Source: Dyadobacter psychrophilus
Lineage (GTDB): Bacteria > Bacteroidota > Bacteroidia > Cytophagales > Spirosomataceae
Reading direction: 5' to 3'
DNA: 64,000 bases
Assembly (NCBI RefSeq): GCF_900167945.1
Contig: NZ_FUZA01000002.1
Location: 1,426,001 to 1,490,000 of the forward strand
How positions within the stretch are numbered: position 1 is the stretch's first letter; every line of letters begins with the position of its first letter. The translations under genes were made by a program, and so were the position numbers. The notes under the pieces are model-generated. The model saw only the letters and a list, made by a program, of their open reading frames with translations. It was not told where the DNA came from and searched no databases. Positions 18,167 to 25,987 of this stretch are shown here, piece by piece.

Positions 18167-19114
18167 TTACACCAGCCCATGCACCGGGTAAACCGCCGCA
18201 ACCATTTTTCCGTGTTTGGATTCCCTGTCAAAAAAATAATCCAGCCTTCCCAGGTTAATGCCCGCAAAACCGACCTGATTAATGGTCGTAATTTTACCGT
18301 CCAGATTCATTACGTCTTCGGGAAGCTTCATGAATGTATGTGTGTGCCCGCCTATGATGAGGTCAATATTCCGGGTCGATTTGGCCAGGATCTGGTCAGA
18401 AACCTTTTGTTCTTTGTATTTATAGCCAAGATGTGAGAGACAGATAACCAGATCGCAATGTTTTTCATTTTTGAGAAATGATGCCGCCTCGTTAGCCTTT
18501 GCGATCGGATCCAGATACTGCGTTTCTCCATAATTCTTTTTGTTGACCAATCCATGCAGCTCGATACCCAGACCGAAAACACCAATCTTTAATCCCTGCT
18601 TTTCAAAGATCTTGTGCGGCTGTGTTTTGCCTTTTAGCTCGGTATTGGCAAAATTATAATTGCTGACCAGGATAGGGAAATTTGCGTGCGGAAGCTGTTT
18701 TGCAAAACCGGCAACACCATTGTCAAAATCATGATTCCCCATTGTCGCGGCATCATAACCCATATCGCTCATGATTTGTAATTCGAGCTCGCCGCCATAT
18801 AAATTGAAATACGGCGTTCCCTGAAAGATGTCACCAGCGTCCAGCAAAAGCACATTCTTCTGCTCCTGCCTGATCTTCTTCACCAGGGCCGCCCGGCGCG
18901 CAACCCCGCCTAATCCCTGGTTTCTGGAACCGTCCATCGGAAACGGCTCAATCCGGCTATGCACATCATTTGTATGCAAAATGGTCAGCTGAACTGCCGA
19001 GTCGCGGGCGAGCGCTTCATACGGAAAACCGCCCAGTGCAAGCAAGGCCGTCGTTCCTGCGCTTTTCTTTAAGAAATCCCTGCGGTTATTCTTTAACAAT
19101 GACAATTCTTCCAT
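18167..19114 (-). CDS. Metallophosphatase / 5'-nucleotidase catalytic domain, Tat-exported
   Basis: A 315-residue calcineurin-like phosphoesterase of the UshA type. The N-terminus has a twin-arginine signal (NRRDFLKK followed by a hydrophobic stretch to about residue 36). Catalytic motifs in order are HTNDVHSRIEPF, LLDAGDIFQG, GNHDFDNG, LSHLGYKYKEQ and GGHTHTFM, which give the dinuclear metal site. The usual C-terminal nucleotide-binding domain is missing from this polypeptide but is encoded by the gene just upstream, whose end overlaps this start by 29 bp. The two products probably work together in periplasmic nucleotide hydrolysis. Confidence 0.92.
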   Translation of the reverse strand: MEELSLLKNNRRDFLKKSAGTTALLALGGFPYEALARDSAVQLTILHTNDVHSRIEPFPMDGSRNQGLGGVARRAALVKKIRQEQKNVLLLDAGDIFQGTPYFNLYGGELELQIMSDMGYDAATMGNHDFDNGVAGFAKQLPHANFPILVSNYNFANTELKGKTQPHKIFEKQGLKIGVFGLGIELHGLVNKKNYGETQYLDPIAKANEAASFLKNEKHCDLVICLSHLGYKYKEQKVSDQILAKSTRNIDLIIGGHTHTFMKLPEDVMNLDGKITTINQVGFAGINLGRLDYFFDRESKHGKMVAAVYPVHGLV

Positions 19115-19847
19115 CGAGCTGAGCGGTTATTTTTTTTCCCTGACGGGTCAGATCATTAATGTTATCCAAAAGCGCTTCACGCACTTTTTTGTTAATTTCT
19201 TTTCTTTCAATGGGTTTCCGTAAGCATTCCAGCTCATCGCCGCCGTCGGCCAGATAATCGTAGGTCAGCAGATTATAGGTTTTTGTTATATCAAACGGCT
19301 GACCGGCAATGGTAACGTCATAAGCAATGCCGTTCCTGATTTTCATGCGCATCCCGGAAATCGGCTCACCATCCTTTTTGGCAATAAAATCAATGACCTG
19401 CTGCACCTTCTCGCCGGATAGTTTCAGTGTAACCATTTCATTTTCAAAAGGCATGAGTTCAAAAACATTGGAAACTGTAATATCGCCTTTGGGAAATGTG
19501 GTCCTTAACCCGCCTTTTGTCGATAGTGTGAATTGTATTGTCCGATCTTTTTTCAAACCTTCTGTGAGCATTGCATCTGCAAAATAATTGCCCATTAAGG
19601 TTTCAGGAATGGCAGGCTTTGTAAGCTCCTGATCAGTCTGGCCGATCACTTTGCTCATTTCCGCCTGCATTTTCTCTTTATAAGGAAGATAATATTTGAC
19701 GATGGATGAATCTTCACCGGCCTCAGCATCAATCCCGTATTGTTTGTATTCATTTTTTGTTATGGCCAAATGCCTCTGACAGGAAGTGCAGAAAGCAATG
19801 GCTGCAATCCATGCCAGATAATAGAATTGCCGGGAAGAAAAGGTCAT
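19086..19847 (-). CDS. 5'-nucleotidase C-terminal domain protein (separate subunit)
   Basis: A 253-residue protein using the ATG at 19847, which gives a signal with a possible lipobox (CTSC, Cys near residue 22). A longer frame starts at 19907 but adds residues lying in the terminator region. The mature part is a 5_nucleotid_C-type domain: MGNYFADAML, FTLSTKGGLRTTFPKGDITVSNVFE, MPFENEMVTLKLSG and YDYLADGGDELECL, which form the substrate-specificity domain in UshA. No metal-binding phosphatase motif is present. It precedes and overlaps the catalytic-domain gene by 29 bp, so the two domains of the classical enzyme are made as two proteins, in reverse order. Confidence 0.88.
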   Translation of the reverse strand: MTFSSRQFYYLAWIAAIAFCTSCQRHLAITKNEYKQYGIDAEAGEDSSIVKYYLPYKEKMQAEMSKVIGQTDQELTKPAIPETLMGNYFADAMLTEGLKKDRTIQFTLSTKGGLRTTFPKGDITVSNVFELMPFENEMVTLKLSGEKVQQVIDFIAKKDGEPISGMRMKIRNGIAYDVTIAGQPFDITKTYNLLTYDYLADGGDELECLRKPIERKEINKKVREALLDNINDLTRQGKKITAQLDGRIVIVKE

Positions 19848-19889
19848 AATGCTAGTTTGTTGCGTATGCAAAAATAGCGAGGATTTTGC

Positions 19890-19944
19890 TAAAAAAAGAC
19901 TTCCCAAGTGTTAGCGGTTAAGGTTCGCCTGCACTTGGGAAGTC
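19890..19944 (-). terminator. Terminator of the susCD unit
   Basis: GACTTCCCAAGTG (19898-19910) and CACTTGGGAAGTC (19932-19944) form a perfect 13-bp stem with a 21-nt loop. Read on the minus strand it ends in a run of seven T, 24 bp beyond the susD stop. Confidence 0.85.
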
Positions 19945-19967
19945 TGAAAATGTCCGTATTACCGGGC

Positions 19968-21557
19968 TTACCAGCCGTCGTTTTGTCTCAGGTTCGGGTT
20001 CGCATCAATCTGTGATTGCGGGATCGGATATAATTCCAATCTCGGCGAATATGGAATGAGCACATTATCCACGATCTGGTCTTCGGACATGGCGGCGATT
20101 TCCTGCTGCAATGTTCCCCAGCGGCGGATGTCGAAAACGGTCGTCATTTCACCCGTAAGCTCCAACCGGCGTTCAGCACGGATGGCAGTCCGTAGTGCTG
20201 CCGCAGCCGTGGCTTTCGAAGGCGTTGCTTTTGCCCTGGCGCGAACGCGGTTCAATAAGGGTAATGCCAAAGCCGTTTTACCTGTTTCCACTAATGCTTC
20301 TGCGTAACTCAGCAGTACATCCGAAAAACGCATTTCGATGAGATCCGCGCTGTAACCCTGCACCGCAGCGCCCGCAGGACGCGGCACCCGCGCCAATTTC
20401 CCGTAAGCAATGCCGTACTTGAAATCGTCGTGCGCCAGGGACGCATTGGTACGTTTGATAATGTAGTTACCAATTGTAGGATTGTAAATGATGCTATCGC
20501 CTTCCTGCGCTCCTGCCCTTGCGCCACCGGTAAAAACATATCTGTCAACCAATGTAAATGGCCTGCGCGTATCGGTTTTTTCAAAAAGTTTGTAGAAATC
20601 ATAGGTTAAGCCATAATTCGTCTGCTCGTCGCCATTTACCAGTCCAGCGGGGAATAAGTTGAAGGGCAGAATGTTTCCATTGGGATTAGAAGAATTGACG
20701 AAATAACCGAATGATAAGACAATTTCACGGTTACGCTCATTATCCAGTGAAAACACATCTGCGAAGTTCGGGATCAGTTCAAAATCATATTTCTCTTCAT
20801 TCACCGGTCCAACGATCTCAGCGAATTTGTCCACTGCTTTCTGATAATTTTCAGTTTTGTTCAAAGGTTTTCCAGCCATTGTCAGATAAACTTTGCCCAG
20901 CATGGCTTTCGCGCTGCCGGCAGAAACTCGGCCCAGCTCAGCCCCGCCCCGGGAATCAGGCAAATTGGCTTCTGCAAAGTTCAGATCAGCGATAATAGCA
21001 TCATATACAGCTACATCCGTTTCCCTGGGAGCAAAAATAATGTCCTCGTCGGATAACGACGTCACTTCTGTTAATATCAAAGGCACCCCGCCGAACAAGC
21101 GAACGAGATTGAAATAGGCATAACCTCTTAAAAAACGTGCTTCGGCAACATACGGATCGGCTTCCTCCTCCTCCCCCGGAACAGCCAGCTTCGCATTGGC
21201 AATCACGGTGTTGGCTCGGAAAATGATTTTATAAAACCTCGACCAAACTGCCTCGAATGCGCCTGAAGTAGAGACATGGCCAAAACGATAATAAGGATCA
21301 GCGCCAGAGCCCAGAATGCCCGCCGTTGCGTATCGGTGGCCCGATTCCGTCAAGATAAAACGGCTCGAAATGTCCACAAAGTCAGGCGCCGTCCAGGCTT
21401 GGTAAACACCTATCGTGGCCTGATTAAGGCCGTCTTCGTCCTTGAATACAACTTCCTTGCTAAGAGACGAATAAGGTGATTCTTCCAGATTGTCTTTGCA
21501 GGAAACAATGCCTAACGCCAGGATGAGCATTGCAGAAATTTTTATATGGTATTTCAT
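19968..21557 (-). CDS. RagB/SusD family nutrient uptake outer membrane lipoprotein
   Basis: A 529-residue SusD-like lipoprotein. The signal ends with the lipobox GIVSC (Cys20) followed by KDNLEESPYSS, typical of surface-exposed SusD proteins. The N-terminal half is a TPR-like alpha-helical region (ARFLRGYAYFNLVRLFGGVPLI is a hallmark). The C-terminal part includes LPLLNRVRARAK, IRAERRLELTGEMTTVFDIRRWG and YPIPQSQIDANPNLRQNDGW, again hallmarks. It caps the SusC transporter and binds the glycan or other nutrient. It lies 22 bp downstream of susC. No glycoside hydrolase or regulator sits beside the pair, so the substrate cannot be assigned. Confidence 0.96.
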   Translation of the reverse strand: MKYHIKISAMLILALGIVSCKDNLEESPYSSLSKEVVFKDEDGLNQATIGVYQAWTAPDFVDISSRFILTESGHRYATAGILGSGADPYYRFGHVSTSGAFEAVWSRFYKIIFRANTVIANAKLAVPGEEEEADPYVAEARFLRGYAYFNLVRLFGGVPLILTEVTSLSDEDIIFAPRETDVAVYDAIIADLNFAEANLPDSRGGAELGRVSAGSAKAMLGKVYLTMAGKPLNKTENYQKAVDKFAEIVGPVNEEKYDFELIPNFADVFSLDNERNREIVLSFGYFVNSSNPNGNILPFNLFPAGLVNGDEQTNYGLTYDFYKLFEKTDTRRPFTLVDRYVFTGGARAGAQEGDSIIYNPTIGNYIIKRTNASLAHDDFKYGIAYGKLARVPRPAGAAVQGYSADLIEMRFSDVLLSYAEALVETGKTALALPLLNRVRARAKATPSKATAAAALRTAIRAERRLELTGEMTTVFDIRRWGTLQQEIAAMSEDQIVDNVLIPYSPRLELYPIPQSQIDANPNLRQNDGW

Positions 21558-21579
21558 ATTTGTAATGCGTTGGTCTGAA

Positions 21580-24500
21580 TTAGAAATTGCAGGAAATGCC
21601 TATTGTGTACGAACGTTGCGATGGATATGCGCCATAGTCAATCCCCTGTTGAAGAAGCGATTGAGCGTAAGAACTCACCTCAGGATCAAAACCGGTGTAT
21701 TTGGTCAGGGTCCACAAATTGGTCCCGGTCACAAATAATCTCGGATTCTGGATCGGTCCCAGCCTTGGAAAAGTATAAGAAAGACTCAGCATTTTCAAGC
21801 GCATGAAACTTCCGTCTTCGAGCATGGTTGAGTTGATGTCGCCAGAGGCAATGCCTCGCTGAATGCCTGGATATTTTGGATTATTATGTGGTCTGGATTC
21901 GGTGTAGCGGTTGTTATACCAATCTTCCGATTGATTGAAACCTACGCCGCCATAATCCACCACACCATTATTAATGTAAAAATTGGTCAGGTTCAGCACA
22001 TCGTTCCCCACCGAACCGGTGAAGAGCGCATTCACAGAGAAATTTCTCCAGGTAAGGTCATTACTCCATCCGAATGTAAAGTCAGGTGTGGATTTACCTA
22101 AAACTACCCGGTCATCGGCTGTGATAATGTCGTCCCCATTGGTATCCTCATAAATCCAGGCTCCATACAGCGGAGTGCCTTTTGAACCCGGAGGCCTCGG
22201 CCCTTCGAATGTGGCAAAAAGCGGGTTGCCATCGCTATCGAAGGATGTGGTCTGGGTCAGGCCCGAAACTCGGTATCCAAAGAAACGTCCCACTTCCTCA
22301 CCCGGTGTTAAAATTCCCGAAACACCTCCGAGCAAGTTTCCATTGATGCTCACATAGTCCGATTGCGTCCTTTCGCCTAAATCTATCAGTGTATTCACAT
22401 TGCGGGAAAGGTTGATTCTGGACGAGAAAGTCACATTCTTTTTCTGAATAATGTTCGCCTGAATGCTTAACTCCACTCCCCGGTTGCGCATGGTTCCGTA
22501 GTTGTCGATAATGGTTCCGACGCCCGATTGCGTAGGCACTTTTCTCGGTTGAAGCAGATCGGAGGTTACCTTATTGTAGTAATCAAAGCTGAAAACAAGT
22601 CTGTCGTTTGCCGCATTGAAATCCGCTCCGACATTAAACTGGCGTGTTCGTTCCCAAGACAAGTTAGGGTTAGCAACGGTATTTGGAAAAATGCCCGTGT
22701 TGATCACGCTTCCGTCTCCGCCAGGGCCCATTTCATAAAATCCACTGGTGTATTGGGATAATGATGAGTAAGGCCCGATCGCCTGGCTTCCTGTTTCTCC
22801 ATAGGATGCGCGAAGTTTTGTGTTGGAAATAAATTTGACTCCTTTCATGAATTCCTCCTGTTCGAGGTTCCATGCAAGTGCAACGGAAGGGAATATGCCA
22901 TATTTATTATTCGCGGCAAATGCCGATGCACCGTCAATCCGGACCGAAGTATTCAACACATATTTTCCTTTGAAAGAATAGTTGGCCCGAAGGAACGCCG
23001 ACTGTAAAATCCGCTGCTCCTTAAACGAACCGATCGCCTGTGACTGCGCGCTTCCAATGTTGTCCACCCCAAAAAACGGAACATCGAAGCCGGTATAGTT
23101 TGTGCTGACGAATTCAACAATCTGGTCGTTATATTCCACACCTAATGTTGAATTCAGATAGTGGTTTTTCTTGAATGTCTTCTCATACTGGAAGTAAGCA
23201 TTCACATTATAACTGTATGTATTGGAAGTGTTGTTGCTTCCGCGCCCTTTGACCTGGCTTCCCTCTGCTGTGCTTGGCGGCAGGAAGGCATTTCTTCGGG
23301 TCAAGTTCTGGTTACCGCCCAAGCTAACGACCAGCTGTAAACCGTCGACAAGTTTAAAGTAATTTTCAATGTTCAAAACAGAATAGTCATTTTGCGTTAC
23401 GTCTGTCTTTGCCATCAATTCATTGACCGGATTGGCAAAATAGTAGCCCTGATAATTGGGAATACCCAAGCTGTTATTGCCCAGATAATCCTCTTCCAAT
23501 GTTGGTGCAGCACGAAGCCCGTCCATTAACCCACCGGAATTCGGCCACGCACGCGAAGCCGTCACCGCACGGTTGGATTTTTGTCTCGTGAAAGCAACCT
23601 GCCCTTTCACAGTATACCAGTTATTGATCTCATTGTTTAGATTGACGCGCAAACTGGCCCTTTGGTTATTGGAATTAATGATCGTTCCTTTCTCTTTAAG
23701 ATAATTACCTGAGATATAATAGGACGATTTCGGACTGCCGCCGGAAAGGCTTAATGTAATGTCTTCCCGAAAACTCGGCTGCGTCACTGCCTCAACCCAA
23801 TCTGTGTTTGTTAATGTACTATCCAGGTTTTCAAATGGGGCATTCCGGCCAGAGATCAGATAACTTTCATTAATCGTTTCTGCATACTGCTGGGAATTCA
23901 TCATTTTGATTGGATTGGATATGGTCCCAAAAGAGGTTTTGTTCACCAGTTCGACCCTTCCTTCTCCGCGCTTACCCGATTTTGTTGTGATCAAAACAAC
24001 ACCATTGGCACCTCTGGAACCGTAAATGGCAGTTGCTGACGCATCTTTCAGGATTTCCATGCTTTCAATGTCGTTCGGGTTGATCCCGTATAATCCGTTC
24101 TGGGAATACGCGCCCGTAAAGTTGGCACCTGCTTCGCGATAGGGAGGCATTGGAAAGCCGTCGATCACATAAAGCGGCTCGTTATTACCACTTAATGAGT
24201 TGTTACCGCGTATCCTGACCACCGACGAAGCCCCCGGCTCACCCGAAGATTCTACCACTGAAACACCGGTTGTCCGGCCTTGTAAGGCCTGGTCTACCGT
24301 ATTCACAACGGCAGATTTATACTCCTGAGACGAAACCCTGGAAGTGGAACTCGCCAGGTCGCGTTTGCTTTGCGCGCCATAACCAACCACGACAACTTCT
24401 TTCAAGGCCTTCGCTTCCGGCACCAGCTGTACATTGAACGTAGTCTGGTTTCCGACCGGAACTTCTTTGGCTGCAAAACCAACAAAAGTGAATTCGAGAA

Positions 24501-25197
24501 TTGATCCTTTTGCAGGGACTTTCATTTGAAATGTGCCCTCAGCAGTGGTTTCAGACACAATTTCGGTGCCCTTTACCAACACTCTCACACCTGGTAAACC
24601 TAATCCTTTTTCATCGACAACCTTCCCGGAAACCGTCTTGGCGTCGGCTCCCAGCTGCGGGCCAGCCTGCGGATTTGTATTGAGGTTTGCAGAGTCAGGC
24701 TGCGCAGGAGTTGCGGCAGCCGGCGCTGCGGCAGCCGGTGCTGCGGCAGCCGGTGCTGTCGTAGCGGGCTGTGTAGCCGCGGGCTGTTGTACCGGAACAT
24801 TTCCGGTCGGTGATTGCTGTGGTTTTGTGCTGTCAGGCTTAGCCGCTGCTGCCGGGCTAGTCTGAGGCTGAGCAGCTGAATCCTGTTTTGTCGCCGGCTT
24901 AACCAGCGGATCAAAATTTTGTGTTGGTTTTACCAACGGCGATGAAGTAGCAGTATCAGTTGTGGTTTTTACTTTCGGGAGAGTATCGGGAGCCGGCTTC
25001 TGTGTAGTCGGGACGGGCTGGGCCGGGGTTGTTGCGGGCGTGGGCAGAGAATCTTTCCTAGTGGAATCGGGAGTTGTTTGCTGCGCATAAGTGCGTGTAA
25101 AAGCGAGCAAGCAGAATAAAAGCAACATCCGTCCCCTCTGAAAAATGAGATTGCCCATGCAAGGCTCCACCTCACTTAATCGTTGAGTTGTTTGCAT
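21580..25197 (-). CDS. SusC/RagA family TonB-linked outer membrane protein with low-complexity N-terminal linker
   Basis: A 1205-residue TonB-dependent transporter. The signal core is at about residues 24-38, and an ATG at 25158 is an alternative start. Residues about 40-186 are an Ala/Pro/Thr/Gln-rich linker with a 15-bp tandem repeat encoding APAAA three times. Then come a carboxypeptidase-regulatory-like domain (188-260), a TonB-box region (EVVVVGYG, 267-274), the plug (LQGRTTGVSVVESSGEPG, GANGVVLITTKSG) and the 22-strand barrel, ending in an aromatic residue (SCNF). SusC proteins usually go straight from signal to regulatory domain, so the linker is odd. It pairs with SusD for uptake of an unknown nutrient. 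Confidence 0.95.
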   Translation of the reverse strand: MQTTQRLSEVEPCMGNLIFQRGRMLLLFCLLAFTRTYAQQTTPDSTRKDSLPTPATTPAQPVPTTQKPAPDTLPKVKTTTDTATSSPLVKPTQNFDPLVKPATKQDSAAQPQTSPAAAAKPDSTKPQQSPTGNVPVQQPAATQPATTAPAAAAPAAAAPAAATPAQPDSANLNTNPQAGPQLGADAKTVSGKVVDEKGLGLPGVRVLVKGTEIVSETTAEGTFQMKVPAKGSILEFTFVGFAAKEVPVGNQTTFNVQLVPEAKALKEVVVVGYGAQSKRDLASSTSRVSSQEYKSAVVNTVDQALQGRTTGVSVVESSGEPGASSVVRIRGNNSLSGNNEPLYVIDGFPMPPYREAGANFTGAYSQNGLYGINPNDIESMEILKDASATAIYGSRGANGVVLITTKSGKRGEGRVELVNKTSFGTISNPIKMMNSQQYAETINESYLISGRNAPFENLDSTLTNTDWVEAVTQPSFREDITLSLSGGSPKSSYYISGNYLKEKGTIINSNNQRASLRVNLNNEINNWYTVKGQVAFTRQKSNRAVTASRAWPNSGGLMDGLRAAPTLEEDYLGNNSLGIPNYQGYYFANPVNELMAKTDVTQNDYSVLNIENYFKLVDGLQLVVSLGGNQNLTRRNAFLPPSTAEGSQVKGRGSNNTSNTYSYNVNAYFQYEKTFKKNHYLNSTLGVEYNDQIVEFVSTNYTGFDVPFFGVDNIGSAQSQAIGSFKEQRILQSAFLRANYSFKGKYVLNTSVRIDGASAFAANNKYGIFPSVALAWNLEQEEFMKGVKFISNTKLRASYGETGSQAIGPYSSLSQYTSGFYEMGPGGDGSVINTGIFPNTVANPNLSWERTRQFNVGADFNAANDRLVFSFDYYNKVTSDLLQPRKVPTQSGVGTIIDNYGTMRNRGVELSIQANIIQKKNVTFSSRINLSRNVNTLIDLGERTQSDYVSINGNLLGGVSGILTPGEEVGRFFGYRVSGLTQTTSFDSDGNPLFATFEGPRPPGSKGTPLYGAWIYEDTNGDDIITADDRVVLGKSTPDFTFGWSNDLTWRNFSVNALFTGSVGNDVLNLTNFYINNGVVDYGGVGFNQSEDWYNNRYTESRPHNNPKYPGIQRGIASGDINSTMLEDGSFMRLKMLSLSYTFPRLGPIQNPRLFVTGTNLWTLTKYTGFDPEVSSYAQSLLQQGIDYGAYPSQRSYTIGISCNF
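24711..24755. repeat. 15-bp tandem repeat in susC (three copies)
   Basis: Three adjacent copies of the unit CTGCGGCAGCCGGTG (the first with two substitutions) encode APAAA repeats at residues 148-162 of the SusC linker. The in-frame unit length means copy number could change without breaking the reading frame. Confidence 0.85.
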
Positions 25198-25519
25198 ATT
25201 TATCGTTTGGCTAGGTGATAGGACTATGTCCCGAAAAAATGATTAAGTATAGCGACCGGCAAAAATCGTACCGTTATGTTTCTATCGGTGATAAAGAGGC
25301 GTTCCGAGGGGCTAACCTTTGCATGTATATGTAAGCATCGGTTACAAAATTTCTTCCGGATTTCACGCTATGGTAATTTTTTATTTTCCAAATTAATCCT
25401 CAATCAGAAGTGATTATTTTTGGAAACATGCATGTTAAGATTACATTTGTCAAAATGCCCATAACTCCTGGGATTGAGATTTGCTTTGTTAAGAGGAGTG
25501 CAAGAAACTAAATACAACC
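25198..25519. other. Intergenic region between divergent susC and a hypothetical gene
   Basis: 322 bp without a convincing gene. It is AT-rich with frequent stops in all frames. It must hold the divergent promoters of susC (minus) and the 25520 gene (plus). I see several TTTG words, but no pair with the right TTG-N17-23-TAnnTTTG spacing, and no RNA structure I recognise. Confidence 0.6.
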
Positions 25520-25915
25520 ATGAGCCAGGAACAACTGCTGACCGCTGATTATATTGATTCTCAGATAGGAAATGTAATCGAATATTATATCCGCTGGGAT
25601 TTTGAAGAGGATCCTTTTTTCGGAAAAGCGAGGATCAAAGGTTTGGTAGATGATGACTTTGGCAAATTGAAAATTATCTGTGATGTAATAGAGGGGAGCG
25701 ACCTGGAACTGGCATACGAAGAAGAGGAAGTATTCATGTACTCCGATAACCATCCGATCTATGCCGGAACATTGCCCGAAATATATTCCGCCAACTGGGT
25801 AAGCACAGACGGCAAAAAGAAAAAGCAGATTTTCATTTCCCCGCCTAACGAGAACGCAAAAGAATTTGCCATAGCGCAAACAAACAGCAAAGTCGTTGTA
25901 AAGAGAATTTATTAA
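25520..25915 (+). CDS. Hypothetical acidic protein
   Basis: A 131-residue soluble protein with no domain I recognise. It is acidic in the first two thirds (for example AYEEEEVFMY) and basic near the end (GKKKKQ, KVVVKRIY). It alternates short predicted strands, suggesting a compact alpha/beta protein. It has no signal peptide and no Cys. Purine-rich sequence (aagaggagtg) lies about 25 bp before the ATG. It is a single gene ending at a bidirectional terminator shared with the convergent protease gene. Coding nature is well supported by length, start and terminator; function is unknown. Confidence 0.75.
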   Translation: MSQEQLLTADYIDSQIGNVIEYYIRWDFEEDPFFGKARIKGLVDDDFGKLKIICDVIEGSDLELAYEEEEVFMYSDNHPIYAGTLPEIYSANWVSTDGKKKKQIFISPPNENAKEFAIAQTNSKVVVKRIY

Positions 25916-25925
25916 ATATCAAATC

Positions 25926-25975
25926 AAAAAAATCGGCTTGACCACTTGAAGAAAGTTGTTCAAGCCGATTTTTTT
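25926..25975. terminator. Bidirectional terminator between convergent genes
   Basis: AAATCGGCTTGA and TCAAGCCGATTT form a perfect stem flanked by an A run on the left and a T run on the right, so it can act on both strands. It serves the hypothetical gene at 25520 (plus) and the M43 protease gene (minus). Confidence 0.85.
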
Positions 25976-25987
25976 GTGCCTGACTTT

